64,000 nucleotides of DNA from Phyllobacteriaceae bacterium (GTDB taxonomy: Bacteria > Pseudomonadota > Alphaproteobacteria > Rhizobiales > Rhizobiaceae), in assembly GCA_016711085.1 (NCBI GenBank), contig JADJTR010000001.1:310001-374000 (forward strand), given 5' to 3'. Of the stretch, positions 30,687 through 39,682 are shown piece after piece; positions within the stretch are counted from its first letter, which is position 1, and each line of letters opens with the position of its first letter. Below the pieces are notes generated by a model. That model was not told the DNA's origin, did not search any database, and saw only the letters and a program-made list of their open reading frames with translations. Both the position numbers and the translations under genes were made by a program.

Positions 30687-30722
30687 AAAGGCCGGGTCCT
30701 CCCCCCGGCCTTTCTCTTTTTT
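30687..30722 (+). terminator. Rho-independent terminator of the phasin gene
   Basis: Stem AAAGGCCGGG / CCCGGCCTTT with a short pyrimidine-rich loop, followed by CTCTTTTTTT. It lies about 95 bp after the phasin stop and before tRNA-His. Confidence 0.85.
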
Positions 30723-30798
30723 TGCGGCGGAACGTGTCTGCTCAATGCGCTTGAAAAGCGCGTCGCGACCTTTTATGGGACTGGTCGTCAAGGCCCGT

Positions 30799-30875
30799 GC
30801 GGTTGTAGCTCAGCTGGTTAGAGCGCCAGATTGTGGATCTGGAGGTCCTCGGTTCGACCCCGAGCAACCGTACCA
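30799..30875 (+). tRNA. tRNA-His (anticodon GTG), lacks an encoded G-1
   Basis: A complete cloverleaf: acceptor GCGGTTG paired with CAACCGT, anticodon stem CCAGA/TCTGG with loop TTGTGGA and anticodon GTG at 30833-30835, T loop GGTTCGACC, and an encoded CCA at 30873-30875. Position 1 is G paired with U72, the discriminator is A73, and the base before position 1 is T. This is the unusual tRNA-His of many alphaproteobacteria, which do without the G-1 that other HisRS enzymes require. Confidence 0.95.
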
Positions 30876-30932
30876 TTCCCCCGCCAGCCGCATGGCATCC
30901 GATTCGGCGACTACCCCGGCCTTGCGGAAATC

Positions 30933-32348
30933 CTAGAAAAGATCGCCTTGATCCGCCGGCTTGCCGCCGGACGGTTTTCGCGGCGCAACCGCCGGCTTTG
31001 CCGAGACTTCCTCGACCATTACCCGCCCGTCGGCGAACTCGAGCGCCAGGCGCTGCCCCGCCGCGACCGCCGCAGCCCCGGTGACTACCGCCTCATCCAT
31101 CGTCCGCACCACGGCGAAACCGCGCGCCAGCACCGAGGTGTAGGACAGGGAACCCATCAAACGCACCGCTTGGCCGAACCGCTTGCGCATCTTGTCGAGG
31201 CGAACGTCGAGGGCGTGGGGCAACGCCCGCGCCGGCGCGGCGAGCCGGTCGCGGCCGCGCGCGACCAGCCGCGCCAGCACATCGGAGCGAAGCCGGGCGG
31301 CCCGGCCGTCGAAACGCTGGCGCTTGGCCGCCGTCGCCGATTGCAGCGCCCGGCCGAGGCGTCCCGCCGCTTCGTCGAATCGCCGGCGCGGCAGGGCGAG
31401 CAACTGGTCCGGCGCCGGCAGCGCCCGTGCCGCCGCGCGCAGCGCCTGGCGGCGCTTGTCGAGGCCGCGCGCCGATGCGCCGGCAAGCCGGGCGGAAAGC
31501 GCGGCGAGCGTCGCTTCCAACTCGGCTTTGACGGGCACGACGAACTCGGCCGCCGCCGTCGGCGTCGGCGCGCGCACATCCGCCGCCCAGTCGATCAGCG
31601 TCCAGTCGGTTTCATGGCCGACAGCGGCGACAACCGGAATGTCGGATGCGGCCACGGCGCGCACCACCGCCTCGTCGTTGAAACCCCACAAATCCTCCAG
31701 CGATCCGCCGCCGCGCCCGACAATCAGCACATCCGGACGCCGAATCGGTCCGTCGGGCGAAAGCGCGTTGAAGCCGGCGACGGCGGCGGCCACCTCGTCG
31801 CCCGAACCCTCGCCCTGAACCTTGACCGGCCACAGGATGACCGTGACCGGAAAACGCGCCGCGATACGGTGCAGGATGTCGCGGATGACCGCGCCGGTCG
31901 GCGACGTGACGACGCCGACAACACGCGGCATGAACGGCAGCAACTGCTTGCGCGACTCGTCGAACAGGCCTTCCGCCGCGAGCCGCCGCTTGCGTTCTTC
32001 CAGCATCGCCAGCAATGCGCCAACGCCGGCCGGCTCCATCGTCTCGACGACGATCTGGTATTTCGACGAATTGGGATAGGTGGTGATCTTGCCCGAGGCG
32101 ATCACCTCGAGCCCTTCCTCTGGCCTGAATTTGAGCCGTCCGAGCGTGCCCTTCCACATGACCGCTTCGATCTTGGAGCGGTCGTCTTTCAGCGCGAAAT
32201 AGGCGTGACCGGACGAATGCGGCCCCCGCCAGCCGGTGATCTCGCCGCGCACCCGCACCTGGCCGAAAGCGTCCTCGACCGTGCGTTTCAACGCAAAGGA
32301 GATTTCGGAAACGGAATATTCGATGAGATTGGAGGCGGATTCGCTCAT
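30933..32348 (-). CDS. xseA: Exodeoxyribonuclease VII large subunit
   Basis: 471 residues. The N-terminal OB-fold is visible (RVRGEITGWRGPHSSGHAYF), followed by the conserved catalytic region VGVVTSPTGAVIRDILHRI and GRGGGSLEDLWGFNDE, then AVGHETDWTLIDWAADVRAP. A long coiled-coil and a C-terminal tail ending KPADQGDLF complete it. With XseB it degrades single-stranded DNA in both directions. The small subunit is not adjacent. The start at 32348 gives the usual N-terminus MSESASNLIEYSVSEIS. Confidence 0.95.
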   Translation of the reverse strand: MSESASNLIEYSVSEISFALKRTVEDAFGQVRVRGEITGWRGPHSSGHAYFALKDDRSKIEAVMWKGTLGRLKFRPEEGLEVIASGKITTYPNSSKYQIVVETMEPAGVGALLAMLEERKRRLAAEGLFDESRKQLLPFMPRVVGVVTSPTGAVIRDILHRIAARFPVTVILWPVKVQGEGSGDEVAAAVAGFNALSPDGPIRRPDVLIVGRGGGSLEDLWGFNDEAVVRAVAASDIPVVAAVGHETDWTLIDWAADVRAPTPTAAAEFVVPVKAELEATLAALSARLAGASARGLDKRRQALRAAARALPAPDQLLALPRRRFDEAAGRLGRALQSATAAKRQRFDGRAARLRSDVLARLVARGRDRLAAPARALPHALDVRLDKMRKRFGQAVRLMGSLSYTSVLARGFAVVRTMDEAVVTGAAAVAAGQRLALEFADGRVMVEEVSAKPAVAPRKPSGGKPADQGDLF

Positions 32349-32396
32349 CGGCGCAATTGGGACGCCATCCCCGCCTGCGTCAAGGTCGTCGATCGA

Positions 32397-33206
32397 TCAG
32401 TTTAGCGCCGGGAGTACGTCGTTTTCGGCAGCCGCCGGGGCGTCATCGGTCTTGCGTTTGAACAACGACCATTTGCGCTTCGGCTCCAGCGTCACGCTGG
32501 ATTTGACTTCGCCGTTCGACGGCTGCGCCTTGGCGATGGCCTGGCCGATGTTCTTCGCCTTGCCGCCTTTGCCGAAGAAGCCGGAATAGACGTAGCCGCG
32601 CGTGCCGCCATAGGATATTTCGCACCAGGAATCGCATTTGACGATATCGACCGACGTGTTGGCCGGAACGACGCCGATGACGCGTGATTTCGAGCTGGCG
32701 GCGGCGCGGATATTGACATCGTCGTTGGTGACGCTGCGCCCGGTGACCGGCCCTTTCGATTTTGCCGGTTTGGCGGCGGGCTTGTCTTCGGCGGCCTTGA
32801 TCGCCTTGGTCGGTTTTGCCGGCTTTTCGGCCAGCGCCGCCAGCGTTACCGACTCTTCGACATCCTCGACCGCAGGCGCGCTCTTGTCGACTTTCCGGAA
32901 AACATCCTTGATTTCGATGGCGCGGGTATCGCCGAAACGCGGATTGGCCGGTGCGAGTTCCGCCACCTGCATGGGCGCATCCGCCGCTTCGGCGACCACG
33001 ACCGGACCGCGCGGCAGCAGTCGGTCGGGGCCCGAAAGCATCGTGGCGACCGCGATCGGCGAGGCGGTTTCCTTTTTCACCTCGGAGAGAAACTGGTTGG
33101 CCGACAGGACGGCCGCCGAACCCACGCCGCCGGCGAGCATGGCTACGCCGACGATGATCCACAGCGGTACGCCGCCGGATGCCTTTGCGTTGTCGGATAC
33201 GGACAT
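32397..33206 (-). CDS. Membrane-anchored SH3-domain protein
   Basis: 269 residues. A single N-terminal membrane anchor (PLWIIVGVAMLAGGVGSAAV), a long Ala/Pro/Lys-rich linker, then an SH3_3-type domain (SVTNDDVNIRAAASSKSRVI, then TSVDIVKCDSWCEISYGG and YGGTRGYVYSGFF). Such bacterial SH3 domains bind cell-wall or periplasmic partners. The ATG at 33206 was chosen because the hydrophobic anchor follows soon after; an in-frame ATG at 33368 would add a charged stretch. It is divergent from rsmE. Confidence 0.75.
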   Translation of the reverse strand: MSVSDNAKASGGVPLWIIVGVAMLAGGVGSAAVLSANQFLSEVKKETASPIAVATMLSGPDRLLPRGPVVVAEAADAPMQVAELAPANPRFGDTRAIEIKDVFRKVDKSAPAVEDVEESVTLAALAEKPAKPTKAIKAAEDKPAAKPAKSKGPVTGRSVTNDDVNIRAAASSKSRVIGVVPANTSVDIVKCDSWCEISYGGTRGYVYSGFFGKGGKAKNIGQAIAKAQPSNGEVKSSVTLEPKRKWSLFKRKTDDAPAAAENDVLPALN

Positions 33207-33418
33207 GCCAAAACGCTCCACTAACGTGGACGCAACCAACAGACCGATTGGCCGACCCCTTTCAGATCCCCGCCCCGTCCGGTCTGGCGTTGCGTCGCCA
33301 AGACTCTGCGTATTGACGCACTCCGGCGCCTTCTTGAGTCCCAGCTTGTTAAGCAATTGTGCCATCAATAGGGCAAACCGCCCTTGACCTTGCGCAAGGT
33401 GTCGGCCATCCCCGGAAC

Positions 33419-34153
33419 ATGCGCGCCAACTACCGTCTCCAGCGCCTGTTTGTCGACGAGCGATTGGCCGAAGGGTTAACCGTCGGCGTTTCGCCTGAAC
33501 AGGCCCACTATCTCGCCCATGTGCTGCGTCTGGCGGCAGGGGCGGAACTGCTGGTCTTCAACGGTCGCGACGGCGAATGGCTCGCCCGCATCGCCGCGAT
33601 CGCCAAGAAAGCGGTGACGCTGACGCTCGTCGAAACCACGCGGCCGCAGCAACCGCAACCTGATCTCGTCTTCTGTTTTGCGCCGATCAAGGCCGGCCGC
33701 CTCGATTGGCTGGTCCAGCGCGCCACCGAGATGGGGGCGGGAATCCTCCAGCCCGTCATCACGCAGCATGCGCAGGTCCGCGATCCCGGACTGGAACGCC
33801 TGCGCGCCAATGTCATGGAGGCGGCGGAGCAATGCGGCGTCCTCGCCGTGCCGGAGGTGCGCGAGACGGTGAAGCTCGAGAAACTTCTCGCCGGCTGGGA
33901 CAGGGATCGCCGGCTCATCTTCGCCGATGAGGATTCGTCGACCGACAACCCGCTGCCGGCCTTGCGGGCGATTTCGGCAACGAAACTCGGTATTCTGGTC
34001 GGTCCCGAAGGCGGTTTTTCCGACGACGAGCGCGAGATGCTGCGGGCACTGCCCTTTGTCACGCCGATTCCGCTCGGGCCGCGGATTCTCCGCGCCGACA
34101 CGGCGGCGATCGCCGCCTTGGCGATCGTGCAGGCGGTCAAAGGGGATTGGTGA
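33419..34153 (+). CDS. rsmE: 16S rRNA (uracil1498-N3)-methyltransferase
   Basis: 244 residues of the RsmE family: N-terminal PUA-like part (YRLQRLFVDERLAEGLTVGV, HYLAHVLRLAAGAELLVFNG) and a C-terminal SPOUT knot with GPEGGFSDDE and LGPRILRADTA, the cofactor-binding loops. Methylates U1498 of 16S rRNA in the ribosomal P-site. The ATG at 33419 gives a start at the usual distance from the PUA domain; an in-frame start at 33359 adds 20 untypical residues. Confidence 0.92.
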   Translation: MRANYRLQRLFVDERLAEGLTVGVSPEQAHYLAHVLRLAAGAELLVFNGRDGEWLARIAAIAKKAVTLTLVETTRPQQPQPDLVFCFAPIKAGRLDWLVQRATEMGAGILQPVITQHAQVRDPGLERLRANVMEAAEQCGVLAVPEVRETVKLEKLLAGWDRDRRLIFADEDSSTDNPLPALRAISATKLGILVGPEGGFSDDEREMLRALPFVTPIPLGPRILRADTAAIAALAIVQAVKGDW

Positions 34154-34329
34154 TCAGCCGGTGAAGGGTTGATAATTCGCGCCCGCCCTTGAGCAATCCG
34201 CCCTGTCTTGTCTTGGTTTTGCCGCCATGCGAGAAGCGCGGCCCTCGTCGCAATGGCCCGCCGCCATCGCTCAATTTCAAACAACGCCGCACGCTTCGCA
34301 CGACAGGCCGTAAAGCAGGGACGACGGTC

Positions 34330-35628
34330 ATGGCACGCGCGCTGGGTCTCGACTTCGGAACAACAAATACCGTTATCGCCACGGTCGAACCGCAAAGCGG
34401 CGCGACGCGCTCGCTGCGGTTTTCGTCGACTGCTGGCGCGACCGACACGGCGCGTACCGCGCTCGCCTTCATGAAACAGCCCGCGGCCGCAGGCCCCGCC
34501 GCGGTCGGGGCCGAAGCCGGGCAGGCCGCGATCCGGCTGTTCATCGACCATCCCGGAGAATGCCGCTTTCTGCAATCGATCAAGACTTTCGCGGCCAGCG
34601 CGGCGTTTCAGGCGACGATCATCCACGGCCGAAGGCATTCCTACGAAGACCTGATGGAGACGTTTCTCCGCCGGCTGAGGGATTACGCCGGCGACGAATG
34701 GCCGGGCGAGGTTTCGAGGCTGGTGGTCGGACGCCCGGTGCGGTTCGCGGGCGGCAATCCGGACGATGGGCTCGCCGTGAAGCGCTATCGGGCCGCGCTC
34801 GACCGAATCGGTTTTGCCGAAGTCCATTTTGTTTTAGAACCGGTCGCCGCCGCCTACTGGTTCGCGCAGAGGCTCACACGTGACGCGACCGTACTTGTCG
34901 CCGACTTCGGCGGCGGCACCACAGACTATTCGCTGATCCGCTTCGAGCGCGAGGCGGGCCAGCTGCGCGCCATTCCCATCGGCCATTCCGGCGTGGGCGT
35001 GGCGGGCGACCAATTCGACTACCGGCTGATCGACAATCTCGTCGCGCCCGAAATCGGCAAGGGCAGCCACTTCCGGAGCTTTGACAAGCTTCTCGATCTG
35101 CCTGCCGGCTATTTCAACAATTTCAGTCGCTGGAACCAACTTTCGGTTTTCAAGACAACGCGTCAATTCACCTATCTGCAAGAGTTGGTGCGATTGGCGA
35201 CGGAGCCGGAGAAGCTCCAGCTTTTCGTCAATCTCGTCGACTATGACGAAGGTTATCCTCTCTACCAGGCCATATCAGCCACGAAGATGGCGCTGTCGCT
35301 GGCGCAAGAAGCTGAATTCGTCTTCCCGCCGCTCGGAGACGCCGGCCGCAAGTCAGTCAGACGTTCCGATTTCGAAGCCTGGATCGTCGACGATCTTGCC
35401 CGAATCGAAAATGCGCTGGATGAAGTGCTTGCAAAGACAAACACGCCGGCCGCCGCAATCGACCAAGTTTTCCTTACCGGCGGCACATCCCTTGTCCCGG
35501 CGGTGCGGCGCATGTTCGAGCGCCGATTCGACGTCTCGCGCATAGAAAGCGGCGGTGAACTGCTTTCGATAGCGCACGGCCTTGCCCTGATCAGCGTAAG
35601 CGACGACGTTTCGCGCTGGGCGGTTTGA
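34330..35628 (+). CDS. Hsp70-family protein, YegD-like (nucleotide-binding domain only)
   Basis: 432 residues. Actin/Hsp70 ATPase motifs: phosphate 1 ALGLDFGTTNTVIA at the N-terminus, phosphate 2 VLVADFGGGTTDYSLI and the adenosine motif VFLTGGTSLVPAVRRMF. The substrate-binding lid of DnaK is absent, as in YegD proteins. ATP-dependent chaperone-like function is inferred. The start at 34330 begins two residues before the phosphate-1 strand; the upstream in-frame stretch is Pro/Arg-rich and unlikely to be coding. Confidence 0.85.
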   Translation: MARALGLDFGTTNTVIATVEPQSGATRSLRFSSTAGATDTARTALAFMKQPAAAGPAAVGAEAGQAAIRLFIDHPGECRFLQSIKTFAASAAFQATIIHGRRHSYEDLMETFLRRLRDYAGDEWPGEVSRLVVGRPVRFAGGNPDDGLAVKRYRAALDRIGFAEVHFVLEPVAAAYWFAQRLTRDATVLVADFGGGTTDYSLIRFEREAGQLRAIPIGHSGVGVAGDQFDYRLIDNLVAPEIGKGSHFRSFDKLLDLPAGYFNNFSRWNQLSVFKTTRQFTYLQELVRLATEPEKLQLFVNLVDYDEGYPLYQAISATKMALSLAQEAEFVFPPLGDAGRKSVRRSDFEAWIVDDLARIENALDEVLAKTNTPAAAIDQVFLTGGTSLVPAVRRMFERRFDVSRIESGGELLSIAHGLALISVSDDVSRWAV

Positions 35629-35664
35629 ACCGATCGACCCCGATCCATTCGATCCGATCGATGT

Positions 35665-35690
35665 CCGTTCAAGTTTTCTGACTTGAACGG
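35665..35690. repeat. Perfect 10-bp inverted repeat between hsp70-like and gshA genes
   Basis: CCGTTCAAGT is followed by a 6-base loop (TTTCTG) and its exact complement ACTTGAACGG. There is no clear T run after it on either strand, so it may be a weak terminator or a protein-binding palindrome for the glutamate-cysteine ligase promoter. Confidence 0.55.
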
Positions 35691-35756
35691 TTCGTGCGAA
35701 GTCGTACATCACTCGCGCAATGGATCGGGCCGGACGGCCGGGAGGAATTTCCATTC

Positions 35757-37127
35757 ATGGCGCGCGACCTGACCGACGAGCGGCCGCTCGAAACCGTCGA
35801 TGACCTTGTCGCCTGGATCGCCCAGGGCGAGAAACCGGCGACAAGCTGGCGCATCGGCACCGAGCACGAGAAATTTCCCTTCTACAAGGACGGCTTCCGC
35901 CCCGTGCCCTATGAGGGCGGCAAGGGCATCAAGGCGCTGCTCGAAGGCATGCAGGGCCTGCTCGGCTGGGAGCCGATCATGGACGCCGGCCGCGTCATCG
36001 GACTCGTCGGGCCGACGGGGCAGGGGGCGATCAGCCTCGAGCCGGGCGGCCAGTTCGAACTCTCCGGCGCGCCGCTGGAAACCTTGTTCCAGACCTGCGC
36101 CGAGGGCAACGCCCATCTGATGCAATTGAACGAGATCGCCGAACCGCTCGGCATCGGTTTTCTCGGCCTTGGCGCGTCGCCGAAATGGACGCTTTCCGAA
36201 ACGCCGCGCATGCCGAAATCGCGCTACGACATCATGACCGCCTACATGCCCACCGTCGGCACGCAGGGCCTCGACATGATGTACCGCACCTGCACCATCC
36301 AGGTGAACCTCGACTTTTCCTCCGAGACCGACATGCGCCGCAAGATGCAGGTGTCGCTGAAGCTGCAGCCGCTGGCGACGGCGCTGTTCGCCAATTCGCC
36401 TTTCACCGACGGCCGGCCGAACGGGATGCTGTCGTGGCGTGGCGACATCTGGCGCGATGTCGACAATGCCCGCGGCGGCATGCTGCCTTTCGCCTACGCG
36501 CCGGAATTCGGCTATGCCGACTATGTCGAATGGGCCCTCGACGTGCCGATGTATTTCGTGCTGCGCGCGGGGCGCTATCACGAAACCCACGTCACCTTCC
36601 GCCAGTTCATGGCCGGTGCGCTGAAGGATGCCGTGCCCGATGGGCGGCCCAATCTCGGCGATTGGGTCAATCATCTCGGCACCTTGTTCCCGGATGTGCG
36701 GCTCAAACGCTACCTCGAAATGCGCGGCGCCGATGGTGGTCCGTGGCGGCGCATCTGTGCGCTACCGGCCTTCTGGGTCGGGCTGCTCTACGATGAGGCC
36801 GCCCTCGACGCGTCCGAACAACTGGTGAGGGACTGGACGGTTGAAGACGTCGCCGCGCTGCGCAGCGATGTGCCGCGCCTGGCGCTCAACGCCGAAATCC
36901 GCGGTCGCACCCTACGCGACATCGCCCGCGAGGCGCTCGCCATTTCACGCTCCGGCCTTGCCGCGCGCGGGCGCAAAAACAAGGCCGGCTACGACGAGAC
37001 CGGCTTTCTCAATCCGTTGAACGAGGTTGTCGCGCGCGGCACGACCAGCGCGGAGGAAATGCTCAACGCCTACCATACGCGTTGGGGCGGCTCGATCGAA
37101 CCGGCTTTCCTCGAATACGCCTATTGA
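35757..37127 (+). CDS. gshA: Glutamate-cysteine ligase (plant/alphaproteobacterial type)
   Basis: 456 residues of the GCS2-type family. Conserved segments include WRIGTEHEKFPFY near the start, LEPGGQFELSGAPL, MYRTCTIQVNLDFSSE and FWVGLLYDEAALD. It catalyses ATP-dependent gamma-linkage of glutamate and cysteine, the first step of glutathione synthesis. GGAGG lies 11 bp before the ATG at 35757. The long N-terminal extension to 35694 lacks a ribosome site and is not used. Confidence 0.92.
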   Translation: MARDLTDERPLETVDDLVAWIAQGEKPATSWRIGTEHEKFPFYKDGFRPVPYEGGKGIKALLEGMQGLLGWEPIMDAGRVIGLVGPTGQGAISLEPGGQFELSGAPLETLFQTCAEGNAHLMQLNEIAEPLGIGFLGLGASPKWTLSETPRMPKSRYDIMTAYMPTVGTQGLDMMYRTCTIQVNLDFSSETDMRRKMQVSLKLQPLATALFANSPFTDGRPNGMLSWRGDIWRDVDNARGGMLPFAYAPEFGYADYVEWALDVPMYFVLRAGRYHETHVTFRQFMAGALKDAVPDGRPNLGDWVNHLGTLFPDVRLKRYLEMRGADGGPWRRICALPAFWVGLLYDEAALDASEQLVRDWTVEDVAALRSDVPRLALNAEIRGRTLRDIAREALAISRSGLAARGRKNKAGYDETGFLNPLNEVVARGTTSAEEMLNAYHTRWGGSIEPAFLEYAY

Positions 37128-37213
37128 TTTGGCGGTTGCGGCCTCGCAATCGCCGCCGCGCCGCCTATATTGGCGCGGCGCATTCTCGCGCGCCGTTTCG
37201 GAGGATCTCATCC

Positions 37214-38278
37214 ATGACCAACCTGTTCGACATGCTGAACGCCGCCGGCAATGGCGCGGCGGTCGAGGCGATGATGCGCCAATACGGCCTCAACCAGCAG
37301 CAGATGCAGGGCGCCATGGAGGCCTTGCTGCCGGCGTTCAGCGAAGGGTTGAAGCGCAACGCCGCCGATCCTTACGGTCTCGGCGCGATGATGCAGATGT
37401 TCATGAGCGGCGCATACAACCAGTTTCTGCAGAATCCCGCCGCCGCGTTCACGCCGCAAGGCATGGCCGCCGGCAACGCCATCCTCGGCCAGTTGTTCGG
37501 TTCCAAGGATCTGTCGCGCGCCGTCGCCGCCCACGCGTCGACCGCCACCGGGCTCGGCCAGGAAGTGCTGAAGCAGATGCTCCCGGTGCTCGCCACCATG
37601 ATCATGGGCGGGCTCGCCAACCAGACGGCGTCGCGCGCCATGTCGGGCGGCTTCGGCGCCACGGGCAATGTTTTCGGCGAGATCATCGAGCAGATGATGA
37701 AGCAGGGCATGGGCCAGCAACGCGCCCCCGAGCCCGAGCCGCAGGCCGCGCCCATGGACAATCCGCTCGGCAAGATCCTCGAAGGCATGTTCGGCGGCGG
37801 CGCGCGGCCGCAGCAACAGGCCCCGCAGCCTTCGCCGATGGACAACCCGCTCGGCAAGATTCTCGAAGGCATGTTCGGCGGCGGAAGCGCCCGGCCGCAG
37901 TCCGGTGGTTCGCCGATGGGCGACAACCCGTTGGGCAGAATCTTCGAGGAAATGATGAAGGGCGGCCTCGGCGGCGGGGCTGAGCCGCGCCAGGGTCAGG
38001 CCGAGGATGCTGCCGCGGACAATCCGCTCGGCCGCGTCTTCGAGGACGTGATGAAGGGCGGCCGGGCCCCGTCGGGAACGCGTTCGCCCAAGCCGCGCCG
38101 GCCCGGTCCGCGCAATGCGCCGGCCGAACAGCAGATGCCGTCGGGCCGCCAGCGCAACCCCTATGACGATGTCTTCGGCGAAATGTTCGAGACCGGCCGC
38201 AAGACCCGCGACGACTATCAAAAGGGTATGGAATCCGTTTTCGACCAGTTCCTCAAGGGCATGGATCGCGGCGGCTGA
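37214..38278 (+). CDS. DUF937-like protein with repeated DNPLG blocks
   Basis: 354 residues. N-terminal helical part (MTNLFDMLNAAGNGAAVEAM, QQQMQGAMEALLPAF) matches the DUF937 pattern. The C-terminal half holds tandem blocks DNPLGKILEGMFGGG, DNPLGKILEGMFGGG, DNPLGRIFEEMMKGG and DNPLGRVFEDVMKGG, ending with a related NPYDDVFGEMFETG. The repeated acidic, amphipathic block spaced by Pro/Gln-rich linkers suggests a scaffold of short binding motifs. GGAGG before the ATG at 37214 supports the start. No signal peptide. Function unknown. Confidence 0.75.
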   Translation: MTNLFDMLNAAGNGAAVEAMMRQYGLNQQQMQGAMEALLPAFSEGLKRNAADPYGLGAMMQMFMSGAYNQFLQNPAAAFTPQGMAAGNAILGQLFGSKDLSRAVAAHASTATGLGQEVLKQMLPVLATMIMGGLANQTASRAMSGGFGATGNVFGEIIEQMMKQGMGQQRAPEPEPQAAPMDNPLGKILEGMFGGGARPQQQAPQPSPMDNPLGKILEGMFGGGSARPQSGGSPMGDNPLGRIFEEMMKGGLGGGAEPRQGQAEDAAADNPLGRVFEDVMKGGRAPSGTRSPKPRRPGPRNAPAEQQMPSGRQRNPYDDVFGEMFETGRKTRDDYQKGMESVFDQFLKGMDRGG

Positions 38279-38296
38279 TCGTCGCCGCGCGAAAAT

Positions 38297-38322
38297 GCCG
38301 GCCGCCTTTGGAGGCGGCCGGC
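38297..38322 (-). terminator. Hairpin terminator of the DUF1127 gene
   Basis: A 10-bp stem GCCGGCCGCC / GGCGGCCGGC with a 6-base loop lies between convergent genes. On the minus strand the stem is followed by ATTTTC, so it probably ends the DUF1127 transcript; it may also act on the DUF937-like transcript. Confidence 0.65.
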
Positions 38323-38366
38323 CAATGGCAGGCTCCGGGGGAGTGACGGAAGGGGCCTGCGAGGGT

Positions 38367-38609
38367 TCAGGCGGCGCGGCGACGCGCCAGCGCGCCGAGG
38401 CGGGCGGTTGGGTCGTTGGCAAGCGGCAATTCCGACGCCAACGCCAGATCGGAGCGGGTCAAGCCGATATCGGCCAGTTCCCGGTCGTTCATTTCGGCCA
38501 GCATCTGAAAGTCGCGACGGTTCTTCCAGGCGATCATCAGCCGGGCGACAGCCGCCACGGCGCGATCGGCGTAGGAAACACGGGCATGGGCTAGTGAATG
38601 GGCGGTCAT
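38367..38609 (-). CDS. DUF1127 domain protein
   Basis: 80 residues. The C-terminal half has the DUF1127 signature: WKNRRDFQMLAEMNDRELAD then IGLTRSDLALA. DUF1127 proteins of alphaproteobacteria are small Arg-rich proteins linked to RNA turnover and phosphate or carbon physiology. GGAGA lies seven bases before the ATG at 38609. It is divergent from the LysR gene with a 123-bp shared promoter region, which suggests control by that regulator. Confidence 0.85.
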   Translation of the reverse strand: MTAHSLAHARVSYADRAVAAVARLMIAWKNRRDFQMLAEMNDRELADIGLTRSDLALASELPLANDPTARLGALARRRAA

Positions 38610-38732
38610 GGCGGTTCTCCTTTCCGGCGGGGGGAGGTCCCGCTCGTGATGCTGTGAAAATAGGCATGACCGATTGATAAATCCAACGAATGTTTCTAAT
38701 CTCATCCATCATCAACCGTGATGGAGGCCGCG

Positions 38733-39677
38733 ATGAACGCGCCGCTCGATCTCGACCAGCTTTCGACTTTCGCGGCGATTGCCGATTCCGGCTCGTTCAC
38801 CCGCGCCGCCGATGCCGTGCACCGCACCCAGTCAGCCGTGTCGATGCAGATGCGCCGGCTGGAGGAGCGCATCGGCAAGCCGCTGTTCGAGCGCGACGGC
38901 CGCATGAACCGCCTGACCGGCGACGGCGAGCGCCTGCTCGCCTACGCCCGCCGCCTGCTGCAATTGAACCGCGAGACGCTCTCCGCTTTCGACGAGGCGT
39001 CGCTCGAAGGCCAGATCCGCATCGGCATGCCGGACGATTACGCCGAGCGCTTCCTGCCCGAGATCATGGGGCGCTTCTCGCGCTCCAACCCGCGGGTGGA
39101 AATGTCGGTGGTGTGCGAGCCGACCGTCAATCTCGCCGAACTGGTGCGCCGCGGCCAGCTCGATATAGCCGTCGTCACCAAATGCGACGATGTGCTGGCG
39201 GCCGAGATCGTCCGCACCGAGCCGCTGCTGTGGGTGACCTCGGCCAACCACGCCATCCACGAGGAACATGTGCTGTCGACCGCCTTCGGCCGGCCGACCT
39301 GCGCCTGGCGGTCCCAGGCGACCGCCGCGCTGGAGCGCATGGGCCGGCCCTACCGCATCCTGTTCACCTCATGGTCGGCGACCGTCATCCTCGCCGCCGT
39401 GCAGGCCGGCCTCGCCGTCTCGGCGCTCGCCGAATGCGCGCTGCGCCCCGGCATGCGCGTGCTCTCCGAGGCCGACGGCTTCCCGGCGCTTGAGGCGGTG
39501 CAGATCGGCATATTGCGCGGCCGCACCAACCATCCGGCGCTGACCGACGCGCTCGCCCGCCATATTTCCGAAAGCCTCTACAATCTCGCGCCGGCGCTCG
39601 CGGACACTGCCGATTTCGCCGCGCTCGCCCGCCGCGCCGCAAGACCGAAGCCGGGGCTGGTAACGCCGGGGTGGTAA
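38733..39677 (+). CDS. LysR-family transcriptional regulator (LrhA-like)
   Basis: 314 residues. N-terminal winged helix (LDQLSTFAAIADSGSFTRAA, RTQSAVSMQMRRLEERIG, PLFERDGRMNRLTGDGERLL) followed by the effector-binding domain (DYAERFLPEIMGRF; DIAVVTKCDDVLAAEIVRTE). GGAGG is five bases before the ATG at 38733. It may activate the divergent DUF1127 gene through the shared 38610-38732 region; this is inference from LysR practice. Confidence 0.88.
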   Translation: MNAPLDLDQLSTFAAIADSGSFTRAADAVHRTQSAVSMQMRRLEERIGKPLFERDGRMNRLTGDGERLLAYARRLLQLNRETLSAFDEASLEGQIRIGMPDDYAERFLPEIMGRFSRSNPRVEMSVVCEPTVNLAELVRRGQLDIAVVTKCDDVLAAEIVRTEPLLWVTSANHAIHEEHVLSTAFGRPTCAWRSQATAALERMGRPYRILFTSWSATVILAAVQAGLAVSALAECALRPGMRVLSEADGFPALEAVQIGILRGRTNHPALTDALARHISESLYNLAPALADTADFAALARRAARPKPGLVTPGW

Positions 39678-39682
39678 GGGGG

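Noticed and set aside
29139..30821. 560-codon plus-strand frame crossing the kinase, phasin and 5' edge of tRNA-His
   Set aside because: It spans unrelated genes and the tRNA on the same strand in a different frame; no coherent product.
30831..32405. 524-codon frame opposite xseA starting inside tRNA-His
   Set aside because: It begins inside the tRNA and is Arg-rich shadow sequence.
35665..35690. Inverted repeat as a classical terminator of the Hsp70-like gene
   Set aside because: No T run follows on either strand, so it is listed only as a repeat.
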